A stretch of 64,000 nt of DNA. It comes from an uncultured Clostridia bacterium. Its GTDB lineage: Bacteria; Bacillota; Clostridia; Lachnospirales; Cellulosilyticaceae. The notes under the pieces were generated by a model. That model saw only the letters and a program-made list of their open reading frames with translations. It was not told where the DNA came from and did no database searches. Numbering within the stretch: position 1 is the stretch's first letter; each line of letters begins with the position of its first letter. The position numbers and the translations under genes are program-made. Below, piece after piece: positions 1-7,723 of this stretch. Location: contig CAKZUB010000044.1 in assembly GCA_937921505.1 (NCBI GenBank), positions 81,167 to 145,166 on the forward strand, written 5' to 3'.

Positions 1-1
1 A

Positions 2-1102
2 TATTTAAATCCTGAAGCTAGTGAAGAAGCTAGCGGTGTTGCTTATTGTTTTTTAATTAAGGTCAGTACAGATGAGGGCATAACCGGTTGGTCTGATGTC
101 GAAACAGCACCCCATGTTGCTGCCTCCGTTATTTCATCCCCTGAAACTGGCTGTCAGATGATTGATGGACTTAAAAGTCTTGTAGTTGGGGAAGATCCAT
201 TTGAAACTGAAAGACTTTGGGATAAGGTATACCGCGGGACAATCTATTACGGAAGGCGCGGAGTAGCTTTGCAAGTATTATCTGGCTTTGACATTGCTTG
301 CCATGACATTATTGGTAAAGTAACACAGAGACCTATCTATAAAATTTTGGGCGCTGGCTATAGAGACAAGGTTCGTGCCTATGCCTCTACTCTATTTAGA
401 CCTACCCCTGATGATATGAAAAAAGCCTGTGAATACTATCTAGCAAAAGGATTTACTGCTATAAAATTTGGTTGGGGGGTATTCGGTCAAGATCGAAAAA
501 ATGATATAGCTCTTGTAAAGGCAGCAAGAGAAGCTGTCGGCAATGACATTGAAATATTAGTGGATGCGGGCTGGAAGTGTAACAGAAGCGCCTATGATGC
601 TATTGAATTACTAAAGCAATTAGACGAATACCGCATATTCTGGTTAGAAGACTTTTTACATCCTGAATGTTATGAAGGCTACCAAAAGGTAAAAGAAGCA
701 AGGGTGTCCACAAGGCTTGCCGCTGGCGAACAAGAATGTACTGGCTGGGGATTTAGAGAACTTATTCAAAAGGGAAAAATCGATGTAGTGCAACCAGATA
801 TATCCAGATGCGGTGGCTTTACGCAAATACGTAAGATTATGTGGGAAGCAGAGGTAGCAGGTGTAGATGTTTGTCCTCATGCATGGCTGACTGACCTCTT
901 AACTGCTGCAAGTCTGCATGTAAATGCAGCACTTCCACGCAGCCTGTTTTTGGAGTACAACGTAAGCAGTAGCCCTATGCTTAGGGAAATAATCAAAAAC
1001 CCCATCGAAATAGATAAAAACGGAATGATGTCTGTACCACAACTACCCGGTTTAGGAATAGATATAGATGAAGCTGCTGTTAAGAAATTCAGAATAAATT
1101 AA
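2..1102 (+). CDS. Mandelate racemase/muconate lactonizing enzyme family protein (5' end outside window)
   Basis: Enolase-superfamily enzyme, most likely a sugar-acid dehydratase or cycloisomerase that abstracts the proton alpha to a carboxylate with Mg2+. The frame is open from base 2, so the true start lies upstream and about 366 C-terminal residues are visible. Visible barrel motifs are IKFGWG (basic residue of strand 2), the metal ligands ILVDAGW, WLEDF and AAGEQE, then VQPDISRCGG and CPHAW, which supply the Asp-His dyad of the mandelate racemase subgroup. The gene is followed after 20 bases by a lactonase-like gene and then an aldolase-like gene, which suggests a lactone, aldonate, keto-acid route. 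The exact substrate cannot be read from the sequence. Confidence 0.85.
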   Translation, partial: YLNPEASEEASGVAYCFLIKVSTDEGITGWSDVETAPHVAASVISSPETGCQMIDGLKSLVVGEDPFETERLWDKVYRGTIYYGRRGVALQVLSGFDIACHDIIGKVTQRPIYKILGAGYRDKVRAYASTLFRPTPDDMKKACEYYLAKGFTAIKFGWGVFGQDRKNDIALVKAAREAVGNDIEILVDAGWKCNRSAYDAIELLKQLDEYRIFWLEDFLHPECYEGYQKVKEARVSTRLAAGEQECTGWGFRELIQKGKIDVVQPDISRCGGFTQIRKIMWEAEVAGVDVCPHAWLTDLLTAASLHVNAALPRSLFLEYNVSSSPMLREIIKNPIEIDKNGMMSVPQLPGLGIDIDEAAVKKFRIN

Positions 1103-1122
1103 GAGAATAGCAGGTATTGAAT

Positions 1123-1869
1123 ATGATATATAACATTGATATCCCTTATGATAAAGTAGCAATTTGGTTTCTAGGTCAGGCTGGTTATTACATAAAATCA
1201 TGTGGTAAAACCGTATTGATTGATCCCTATCTAAGTGATAGTGTAGGAAAGCTTGATCCTCGTTTCTCAAGGATAACACCCATACCTGTCGATCCTCAAA
1301 AATTAAGTGTAGATATTTTTATCGTTACTCATAATCACTTAGACCACTTAGATCCAGAAACAATAGAAAGATATGGCACAAATAAAGAGACGCTATTTAT
1401 TGCACCTCATTTGACTATCCCCCATTTGCTCCGGCTAGGAATAAAGAGCTGCAATATCCAAAGAATTGATTGTGGGGAAACAAAAAACATTGATGGCATT
1501 GAGATTACAGGTATTTTTGCACTTGGAACTTCAAAGGATGTAATTGATACAACGGGTTACCATATAAAATTTAATAATGGAAAATCTATTTATCATACCT
1601 CTGATACTTCTTGGTGTAAATTATTGGAAGAATCTGCAATTTATGCTGATGTTATGCTGGCATGTATTAATGGAAAATATGGCAATATGAATGCACAAGA
1701 GGCTGCACAGCTTGCCAAAATTCTTGATGTTAAATATGTAATGCCAAACCATTATGATGTAATGGCACTCAACAGCGAAAATCCAAAAACGTTCTCTTAT
1801 ATATGTCAGACAATGGGCATAGAAGAAAAATGCAAAATACTTGATGTAAATAAAACATTTATTTTTTAA
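1123..1869 (+). CDS. UlaG-like metallo-beta-lactamase-fold hydrolase
   Basis: Predicted cytoplasmic metal-dependent hydrolase of about 248 residues, similar to UlaG (L-ascorbate-6-phosphate lactonase). The fold signature THNHLDHL (HxHxDH) is present, with the later ligands HTSD and PNHYD and the N-terminal LGQAGYYIK strand typical of the UlaG-like group. I prefer the ATG at 1123 because AGCAGG sits 8 bases upstream; a TTG two codons earlier (1117) would place that ribosome site too close. It lies between a sugar-acid dehydratase-like gene and an RraA-like aldolase, so a lactonase role in the same pathway is a reasonable inference. General MBL hydrolase is the fallback call. Confidence 0.8.
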   Translation: MIYNIDIPYDKVAIWFLGQAGYYIKSCGKTVLIDPYLSDSVGKLDPRFSRITPIPVDPQKLSVDIFIVTHNHLDHLDPETIERYGTNKETLFIAPHLTIPHLLRLGIKSCNIQRIDCGETKNIDGIEITGIFALGTSKDVIDTTGYHIKFNNGKSIYHTSDTSWCKLLEESAIYADVMLACINGKYGNMNAQEAAQLAKILDVKYVMPNHYDVMALNSENPKTFSYICQTMGIEEKCKILDVNKTFIF

Positions 1870-1887
1870 TTTAAGGAGGCTATTAAA

Positions 1888-2556
1888 ATGCAAGAAGCAG
1901 ATAAAAAACTTTTTGATTGGATAAAACAAAATTTGTATACAGCCGCAGTATGTGATATTTTAGACTCACTTGGATACAGAAATCAAGCAATGCACCACCG
2001 CTTACGCCCTCTTGATGAAAACTGCTGCTCAATTGTTGGAAGAGCAAGAACCTTACACTGGATGAAAATTGATTATATTGTAGAAGATAATCCTTATGGC
2101 ATGGAAATCGAAGCAATAGATTCACTAGGCGAGGGGGATGTTGCCGTGCATTCCACCGACTACGCTGGCTCAAATGCGCCATGGGGGGAATTAATGTCCA
2201 CCATTTCAAAGAGGAAAGGCGTTGCGGGTTGTATCTGTGACAGTCAAATCAGAGACTGTGTTAAAATTAAACAGCTTCAATTTCCAGTATTTTATACTGG
2301 CATACGACCACTTGATAGTAACGGTAGAGGCCGAGTTATGGCGTATGATGTCCCTATAAAATGTGGTGATATTTTAGTAAATCCAGGGGATATTGTTTTT
2401 TGTGACTTTGATGGAGTAGTAGTTATTCCCCAATCATTAGAAGAAAAAGTGTTCCAATTAGCAAAAGAAAAAGTAGATCTTGAAGATTCATCAAGAATCG
2501 AATTGATGGCTGGAAAGTCCTTGCGCGAAGTATATGATAAATATGGTGCACTTTAA
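1888..2556 (+). CDS. RraA-like protein / 4-hydroxy-4-methyl-2-oxoglutarate aldolase family
   Basis: A 222-residue member of the RraA/HMG-aldolase family. These proteins are either class II pyruvate aldolases or oxaloacetate decarboxylases, or RNase E inhibitors; Clostridia lack classical RNase E, and the operon points to the aldolase type. The core GVAGCICDSQIRD carries the Arg-Asp pair that binds pyruvate and metal, and CDFDGVVVIP is the conserved C-terminal strand. A strong ribosome site (AAGGAGG, 1873-1880) precedes the ATG. It follows the lactonase-like gene by 18 bases and probably cleaves the keto-acid product of the pathway. Confidence 0.85.
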   Translation: MQEADKKLFDWIKQNLYTAAVCDILDSLGYRNQAMHHRLRPLDENCCSIVGRARTLHWMKIDYIVEDNPYGMEIEAIDSLGEGDVAVHSTDYAGSNAPWGELMSTISKRKGVAGCICDSQIRDCVKIKQLQFPVFYTGIRPLDSNGRGRVMAYDVPIKCGDILVNPGDIVFCDFDGVVVIPQSLEEKVFQLAKEKVDLEDSSRIELMAGKSLREVYDKYGAL

Positions 2557-2572
2557 TATTAATAACTCATTT

Positions 2573-2640
2573 GAAGGGAGGGCTTGAGCTGTGTTTTTCT
2601 ATACAGATGAAATATATATACAACATCACAGCTCCTTTAT
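2573..2640 (+). promoter_or_regulatory. Ribosome site separated from its start codon by a perfect 8-bp stem
   Basis: A strong Shine-Dalgarno sequence (GAAGGGAGGG, 2573-2582) lies about 58 bases before the ATG at 2641. Between them GAGCTGTG (2586-2593) and CACAGCTC (2627-2634) form a perfect 8-bp inverted repeat. If it folds, the ribosome site and ATG are brought to an effective spacing of about 9-10 bases. Alternatively the site serves a 20-codon reading frame starting with GTG at 2591. Folding is inferred, not measured. Confidence 0.5.
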
Positions 2641-2653
2641 ATGTCAAAATTAA
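2591..2653 (+). CDS. Possible 20-codon leader peptide
   Basis: GTG at 2591 lies 8 bases after a strong ribosome site and opens 20 codons (MFFYTDEIYIQHHSSFICQN), ending TAA at 2653, 10 bases past the next gene's ATG at 2641. The overlap would allow translational coupling. The peptide resembles nothing I know. It competes with the hairpin-bypass explanation for the same ribosome site. Confidence 0.25.
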   Translation: MFFYTDEIYIQHHSSFICQN

Positions 2654-3063
2654 TTCAAAACATAACTAAAAATAATTTTTCTCCTTATGGCTATGTCTTA
2701 GACTTTTCTGATAATACTACAGATGAATTTGAAATTATTGTAAAAGAAAGTGAAAGCCCCTGGAGAATGGCAGTTTATAGACCTCATTCAAGAGATTGTG
2801 ATTTTTTAGAAAATCACCCTGACTCCATGGAAAGTTTTGAACCAACAAAGGGGATTTCACTTCTCATTGTAGCAGAAAAAAATACCCCAAATAATTTTAG
2901 CGTGTTTTTGCTAGATAAACCTGTTTGTCTATATAAGGGAATATGGCATAATGTTATGGCATTATCTGAAGATGTCCTTATCCGTGTCACTGAAAATCTT
3001 GAGGTTGAGAGTGAATATCATTATTTTGATAAGAAAATCGAAGTTTTAATAGAAGGCAAATAA
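2641..3063 (+). CDS. Ureidoglycolate lyase-like (AllA family) cupin protein
   Basis: A 140-residue protein with the pattern of the ureidoglycolate lyase (AllA) family, a cupin fold. Recognisable segments are NFSPYGYVL near the start, HPDSMESFEPTKG in the middle, and DKPVCLYKGIWHNVMAL toward the end, where family members place active-site residues. In purine degradation AllA releases urea and glyoxylate from ureidoglycolate; here no allantoin genes are visible, so the protein may act on another sugar-acid derivative in the preceding operon. The ATG has no adjacent ribosome site; see the hairpin feature just upstream. Confidence 0.75.
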   Translation: MSKLIQNITKNNFSPYGYVLDFSDNTTDEFEIIVKESESPWRMAVYRPHSRDCDFLENHPDSMESFEPTKGISLLIVAEKNTPNNFSVFLLDKPVCLYKGIWHNVMALSEDVLIRVTENLEVESEYHYFDKKIEVLIEGK

Positions 3064-3134
3064 CTATCCGGTCAATGCTGTCAATTACTATCCTTTTGCT
3101 GTCTGAATTCTGGGTTCCATTATAACTGAAAATG

Positions 3135-3161
3135 GTCTAGGAAAGTTATTCTTTCCTAGAC
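3135..3161. terminator. Hairpin between convergent genes
   Basis: GTCTAGGAAAG (3135-3145) and CTTTCCTAGAC (3151-3161) form a perfect 11-bp stem with a 5-base loop, between the end of the AllA-like gene and the end of the converging isomerase gene. On the minus strand it is followed by CATTTTC, a weak T-tract, so it is a better terminator for the minus gene. Confidence 0.55.
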
Positions 3162-3183
3162 TATAACAATTCTTCCTATATCT

Positions 3184-3927
3184 TTAGTCTGTTAATATTT
3201 TTAAACCTTTTTCTGGCTCTTCTAACGGAAAATACTCTAGCCCAATATAACCATCATATCCTGTACCCTCTATAGCTTTAAAGATTGAATCATAATTTAA
3301 TTCTCCATTATATAACTCATGTCTTCCTGGATTGCCTGCTGCATGAAAGTGTCCTATTTTATCTATATTGCTTGTAATTCTTCTGATAAGGTCCCCTTCC
3401 ATAATTTGTTGGTGATAGATATCAAATAATACTTTTACATGCTTACTATTTACTTCCTCAACAATATCAAACGCTTCATCAGAGCTGTCTAGATAATATC
3501 CTATATGATCAATTCGCGTATTAAGGGGTTCTACTAATAAAGTAATATCATTAGCTTCAAGTATGGATACACAAGATTTTAATCCATCTACTAAAGATTG
3601 ATGCTGAAGCAACCTACCTTCTCCTGAATCATTTCCCGTCTGGGTAATAAGTTGTTTGCACCCTAATTTTTTGGCTACTACTATAGATTCTTCTAGACCT
3701 TTTATGTACTCATTTCTTTGCACTGGATCTGTCAAGCTAATAAACTTTGTGCAAAAAGCCGCAATAGTTATCTTTAGCTCTTCTTTTACTTTTTGTAGTT
3801 CTTCTAAATCTTTATCCCACCATGTCCAAAATTCAATATTGCTATGCCCACTTTCTTTTATTTTTTTTAACGATTCGCTAAGATTTTGTCCACTATATAA
3901 TGCATCTACACATACTGATATTTTCAT
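3184..3927 (-). CDS. hyi: Hydroxypyruvate isomerase family TIM-barrel protein
   Basis: Predicted cytoplasmic isomerase of 247 residues from the hydroxypyruvate isomerase/sugar-phosphate isomerase (AP-endonuclease 2) fold. Diagnostic segments are LLVEPLNTRIDHIGYYL, VLFDIYHQQIMEGDLI, HFHAAGNPGRHEL and GLEYFP, which carry the metal-binding Glu, Asp, His and Glu of the family. Hyi interconverts hydroxypyruvate and tartronate semialdehyde; related enzymes act on other ketoses. The ATG at 3927 is chosen because GAAGG lies just before it, whereas the ATG at 3945 has no ribosome site. It lies downstream of ABC transporter 1 but appears to have its own promoter. Confidence 0.82.
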   Translation of the reverse strand: MKISVCVDALYSGQNLSESLKKIKESGHSNIEFWTWWDKDLEELQKVKEELKITIAAFCTKFISLTDPVQRNEYIKGLEESIVVAKKLGCKQLITQTGNDSGEGRLLQHQSLVDGLKSCVSILEANDITLLVEPLNTRIDHIGYYLDSSDEAFDIVEEVNSKHVKVLFDIYHQQIMEGDLIRRITSNIDKIGHFHAAGNPGRHELYNGELNYDSIFKAIEGTGYDGYIGLEYFPLEEPEKGLKILTD

Positions 3928-3948
3928 ATACCTTCGCCCTTTCATTTC

Positions 3949-3984
3949 GTGAATTGTTCACTTTTCACTTATGGCTTTATTATA
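3949..3984 (-). promoter_or_regulatory. Promoter -10 and palindromic operator before hyi
   Basis: On the minus strand TATAAT (3984-3979) is a perfect -10 element. It is flanked by CACTTAT (3966-3972) and ATAAGTG (3991-3997) as an inverted repeat. Downstream, between the expected transcription start and the ATG, is the perfect palindrome GTGAATTGTTCAC (3949-3961). This position suits a repressor. Confidence 0.5.
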
Positions 3985-4002
3985 TCAGTTATAAGTGTTC
4001 TT

Positions 4003-4433
4003 TTAAGGGGAAAAAATCATATTTCCATTAAAGTTTATAGTAATCGAAGCTTCTAGACCAGTATATATCTCTTTTGCAGCCCAGCCTATTGAAAAGTTAT
4101 TTCTCAGCATATTAATCTTTTTAATTTTTTCTACGCATCCTTTTAACCCGTTAGGAAAACGCACCTTGTCTGCATCAAAGGAGCTGAGTGCATAGTCTTC
4201 GGCATCAGACCAGCCACAGTCAATAATTGTCCATCGAATAGGAACTTTCTTTTCTCTCATTTTTTTCAGTTTAAGAATCATGTTTTCTTCGCTGATTTCA
4301 TAATAAAAGGCATCCCAAGTAACTCCATCGCATAATCTGAAGCATTAATATTGAGTTCGTAGGGTTCTTCTCCTATACAACCGCAAAGTAATAGGGAGCT
4401 AAAGTTTGCAAAACCACCAATATTGTTGCCTAG
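4003..4433 (-). pseudogene. Decayed Sip1/raffinose-synthase-like GH36 alpha-galactosidase remnant
   Basis: Two frames together recall the middle of a Sip1-type GH36 protein. The first reads GNNIGGFANFSSLLL and EEPYELNINASDYAMELLG (minus strand from about 4430). The second continues with TWDAFYYEISEENM and VPIRWTIIDCGWSDAEDYAL. The join at about 4309-4320 behaves as a small deletion that shifts the frame: ELLG and TWDAFY share bases. The N-terminal part is missing and the C-terminal similarity stops after about 60 residues. It begins about 18 bases after the stop of ABC transporter 1, in the same direction, so it was probably the operon's intracellular glycosidase. The family call rests on motif memory. 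Confidence 0.65.
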
Positions 4434-4450
4434 CTATCTTAAGTTTAATA

Positions 4451-5275
4451 CTATTTAATAGCGCTATCAACCATACCCTGAATAAAATACTTTTGCAGAG
4501 ATAAGAACAGTATAATAACAGGCAATATTCCCATAAGTGCTGCTGCTGCTGCCGCATTAACATTACTGGAGTTTTGCGCGAAGAAACTCGCTATCGTTAG
4601 CGTGATGGTTTTAATTTTTGGTGACTGCAACATATAAAGTGAAAATTGGTAGTCGTTCCAGCAACTGATTCCTGTAAGAATAACGACTGATGCTGTAATC
4701 GGTTTAAGCTGTGGCAAGACAACAAGAAAAAATGTTTTAAAAGGCCCACAACCATCTATTGACGCCGCTTCATCAAGTGTATCAGGAATTGCTGAAATAA
4801 AGTTTGTATATAAGAATATACTCATAGGGAGCTGAAAGGTTGTAATAATGACAATAATTCCCCAATAAGTAGAAGTTGCTTTTAACCCTGCCATAATAGT
4901 GTAAAGTGGAACAAGGATACTAAGTGGTGGCACCATCATAATACCAAGTATAAAGGCTTTAATGCCACCATTAAACTTAGTACGATTTCTAGCTAATGGG
5001 TAGGCAGCTAAAGCCCCTAAAATAGTAATGAGTACGATGCAACTTGCTGTAATAATTGCTGTATTATAAAGTCCTGCCAGCATATTTCCTCTATTTATTG
5101 CAATTTCGAAGTTTTGTTTATAAATATACCCCGGCAATATCCACCTTGAAGTCACATCCCTTGGTGACTTTAGGGCCATGCCGATCAGAACGTACATAGG
5201 TGCAATATGAATGAAAACAATAAAAATAGAGAGTGGTGTTCTCCAAATTGCGGCTCTTTTATTATTTTTTACCAT
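4451..5275 (-). CDS. Sugar ABC transporter permease, MalG type (system 1)
   Basis: Inner-membrane permease of 274 residues with about six membrane helices, family CUT1 (MalG-like). The cytoplasmic EAA loop that docks the ATPase reads EAASIDGCGPFKTFFLVVLPQLKP-like across about residues 170-195, with the conserved EAAxIDG core. Its start overlaps the stop of the MalF-type gene by one base (TAATG), indicating translational coupling. No ATP-binding protein gene follows; the next downstream sequence is a dead glycosidase gene. Substrate is unknown. Confidence 0.9.
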   Translation of the reverse strand: MVKNNKRAAIWRTPLSIFIVFIHIAPMYVLIGMALKSPRDVTSRWILPGYIYKQNFEIAINRGNMLAGLYNTAIITASCIVLITILGALAAYPLARNRTKFNGGIKAFILGIMMVPPLSILVPLYTIMAGLKATSTYWGIIVIITTFQLPMSIFLYTNFISAIPDTLDEAASIDGCGPFKTFFLVVLPQLKPITASVVILTGISCWNDYQFSLYMLQSPKIKTITLTIASFFAQNSSNVNAAAAAALMGILPVIILFLSLQKYFIQGMVDSAIK

Positions 5276-6147
5276 TACATCTCTACCTCCTTTTTATCAA
5301 AGTAGCGTACAATAATATTACTGATTATTATAATAAATATAAAGGTAAAGATACCTATTGTAGCTGAGTAACCTGCGTGTTGTCCTTTAAAGTACACATT
5401 GGTAACCATCGTTGATAAAGAGTGCGTCGCATACCCTGGACCTCCTGCTGTAAGCGCCATAATAATATCAAAGAGTTTAAGACCTCCAATAAGATTGATT
5501 ATAACAGCTGAGGAAATGGCTGGTACAAGAAGTGGCAGAGTAATATATTTAAACTTACCCCATGCATTAACCCCATCTATTGATGCTGCTTCATAATACA
5601 TCTCCGATATATTTTGAAGTCCTGCAAGATAGATAACCATTGAGATGCCTACAAACTGTAAGATGTTAATAAGTGTCATAATAAGAATCGCTCTAGGCCC
5701 TTGTGCCATCCAGTCTACTGGTGCTTTCCCAAACATGGCTAACATATCATTAATGGCTCCGCCATCATACTGTACTAAAAAGTACATGATATAACCCATA
5801 ATAAGGGATGCAATCATAACAGGCATGTATATAACAGTTCTTACTACTGAATGGCCTTTAAACTTAGTATTTAAAAAGAGTGCATAGGCAAGCCCTAATA
5901 TATTCTGAATAAGCGTACTGCCAAATCCATAAATAAGCGTATTAATGACGGCTAGTAAAATATTTTTATCTTTAAAAAATCTTATATAATTATCTAGTCC
6001 AATGTATTTATAGTTTTGTGAATATCCATTCCAGTTCGTGAAAGATATTCTTATCCCTTGTGTAAAAGGATATACTACCAAAGCTACAAACAAAAGCAGT
6101 GCAGGTATGTAAAATAAATTCATGGTGTGTTTTGTTTTTACTTTCAT
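5275..6147 (-). CDS. Sugar ABC transporter permease, MalF type (system 1)
   Basis: CUT1-family permease of 290 residues with an N-terminal helix (ALLLFVALVVYPF) and about six membrane segments. The EAA loop is EAASIDGVNAWGKF followed by TLPLLVP. It pairs with the downstream MalG-type permease. The ribosome site AAAGGAG precedes the ATG. A strong stem-loop with a T-run sits between this gene and the upstream binding-protein gene, so permease expression is likely set below that of the binding protein. Confidence 0.9.
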   Translation of the reverse strand: MKVKTKHTMNLFYIPALLLFVALVVYPFTQGIRISFTNWNGYSQNYKYIGLDNYIRFFKDKNILLAVINTLIYGFGSTLIQNILGLAYALFLNTKFKGHSVVRTVIYMPVMIASLIMGYIMYFLVQYDGGAINDMLAMFGKAPVDWMAQGPRAILIMTLINILQFVGISMVIYLAGLQNISEMYYEAASIDGVNAWGKFKYITLPLLVPAISSAVIINLIGGLKLFDIIMALTAGGPGYATHSLSTMVTNVYFKGQHAGYSATIGIFTFIFIIIISNIIVRYFDKKEVEM

Positions 6148-6180
6148 AACTATAGTCTCCTTTACATCGTTAACTTTTAG

Positions 6181-6208
6181 AAAAAAAGGGCAGGCACGGA
6201 GGCCTGCC
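6181..6208 (-). terminator. Attenuating terminator between binding protein and permease genes
   Basis: GGCAGGC (6189-6195) and GCCTGCC (6202-6208) form a 7-bp GC stem with a 6-base loop. On the minus strand it is followed by seven T residues (6187-6181). It lies 20 bases after the stop of the system 1 binding-protein gene and before the permeases, the usual place for partial termination or 3'-end protection in sugar ABC operons. Confidence 0.8.
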
Positions 6209-6227
6209 GCTACATTTTATTGGTGTC

Positions 6228-7538
6228 TTATTTTTGTGAGAATTTGTCTTTAAAACTTGTTTCCATCTGTTTAATTGCATCAGCTATAGCATTCTCTTGT
6301 TCTGCAATAATATAGGCTCCTGTGATGCACAGGTCATCCCACATACCACTTGGTAAATACTCTCTGTCAAAGTAAGGGATAGTTTTTACACTTTCATATT
6401 TTTCGTAGAAAGGCTTAAGAATACCAGTATCACTCTCAACCCCTTTAAGCCCTGCTGGTACACCATTTGCTGTTGCAAGCTTTGCACATACTTCTGGTCT
6501 TGCGAGATAATTAAGTAATTGAAGTGCTTCATCCACATGTGGTGAGTCTTTCCATACACCCGTTGCAAGACGCTCTCCACTTACAAGTGTAGGCTGGTCT
6601 GAAGCATCTTTTGTTGGGATAGTCATCATACCAAGCTTAGCATCTGGGAAGGCATTGAGTGCATCTGTAATAGTACCATTACCATTAAATTCAAAGCCTA
6701 CTTTTCCTTCTCCAAGTGCTTTTGCCATTGTCATATAATCCGAGGTTAAAGCGTTAACATTAAAGTAGCCTGCCTTATTCCATTTATCAAGCATACTGCC
6801 AATCTCTTCCCAGTTTTTCCAATCGAAGGTTCCATCTTTAAATGCATCCCTAAAATTTTTGCTTTCATTGGTTATGTAAAGTGAAGGAGCTATCCAGTTA
6901 AAAAGCATTCCTATTGTCCAGCTATCTTTTCCACCAATATAAATCGGTGTAAAGCCTGCTGCTTTAATCTTTTCACAAGCTGCTTCAAAATCCGTCCATG
7001 TTTTAATATCATCAACTTTAACGCCTGATTTGTCCATTACATCTATGTTGTAAACAATACCAGCAAGATCAACATCTGATGGCAAAACGTACATTTGTCC
7101 ATCTTTATCTGTAATAATGGGTTTAATCGAATCAACAATATCCTTTGCAAAGGGTTGATCATTAATAGGTCTTAGGTATTCACTATATCTCGCAACTGAC
7201 CAGCCATGTGTAGTAAAAAGGTCCGGCAAATCTTGTGCAGCCATTTTTGTTTTCATAAGTTCTTCATAGTGTGCACCTGGTGCGGAGTATTCAACTTGAA
7301 TGCCTGTTTCAGTAGTAAAATCTTTGCAAGCTTGTTCGAGCGCTTCACTTCCCATCCCTGTCAGATTTGACATAAATGTCAATTTAACATCTGACTTTGG
7401 TGCATTTTCCGTTTCCGTCTTAGCCTCTGTTGAACCTGTTTCTTTAGCTGGTGCAGCTTCACCTGGTGCTTTTGAACATCCAGCAAACATTGTCATACTT
7501 AAAATAATACTTAAAATAATACTTGTAAACTTTTTCAT
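6228..7538 (-). CDS. Extracellular sugar-binding lipoprotein (system 1)
   Basis: Solute-binding protein of 436 residues, bacterial extracellular solute-binding family 1. The signal peptide ends in a lipobox (MFAGC), so the mature protein should be lipid-anchored at Cys20. A Glu/Lys/Thr/Ala-rich tether follows, then the two-lobe fold beginning KLTFMSNLTGMG. GGGGGAT precedes the ATG. First gene of the ABC system 1 operon, divergent from the YesM1/YesN1 sensor-regulator pair, which probably controls it through a tandem repeat at 7610-7637. Ligand not deducible. Confidence 0.9.
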   Translation of the reverse strand: MKKFTSIILSIILSMTMFAGCSKAPGEAAPAKETGSTEAKTETENAPKSDVKLTFMSNLTGMGSEALEQACKDFTTETGIQVEYSAPGAHYEELMKTKMAAQDLPDLFTTHGWSVARYSEYLRPINDQPFAKDIVDSIKPIITDKDGQMYVLPSDVDLAGIVYNIDVMDKSGVKVDDIKTWTDFEAACEKIKAAGFTPIYIGGKDSWTIGMLFNWIAPSLYITNESKNFRDAFKDGTFDWKNWEEIGSMLDKWNKAGYFNVNALTSDYMTMAKALGEGKVGFEFNGNGTITDALNAFPDAKLGMMTIPTKDASDQPTLVSGERLATGVWKDSPHVDEALQLLNYLARPEVCAKLATANGVPAGLKGVESDTGILKPFYEKYESVKTIPYFDREYLPSGMWDDLCITGAYIIAEQENAIADAIKQMETSFKDKFSQK

Positions 7539-7609
7539 AAAATTTATCCCCCTTTTTATTTTGTAACTAAATTCTATCTAAATCCATGTCTTATGTATAG
7601 GCTATATTA

Positions 7610-7637
7610 CTACACTCAGAGCGTTCTTTCCTACACT
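7610..7637 (-). promoter_or_regulatory. Tandem CTACACT repeat, candidate YesN1 operator
   Basis: CTACACT occurs at 7610-7616 and again at 7631-7637, a 21-bp period equal to two helical turns. AraC-type regulators such as YesN bind such direct repeats. On the minus strand the proximal copy falls over the expected -35 of the binding-protein gene (possible -10 TATACA nearby), the position of a class II activator site. Confidence 0.5.
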
Positions 7638-7651
7638 TTGCATAAAATTTG

Positions 7652-7679
7652 TTGTAGATTCCTCTTGCTATGCTATAAT
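7652..7679 (+). promoter_or_regulatory. Promoter for yesM1-yesN1
   Basis: TTGTAG (7652-7657), 16-base spacer, TATAAT (7674-7679) with an extended -10 TGC directly before it. It drives the sensor kinase gene starting at 7724. Confidence 0.7.
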
Positions 7680-7723
7680 TATAACAAAACATAACGTTTT
7701 TGACAAAGGTGGTGGCAACTAGA

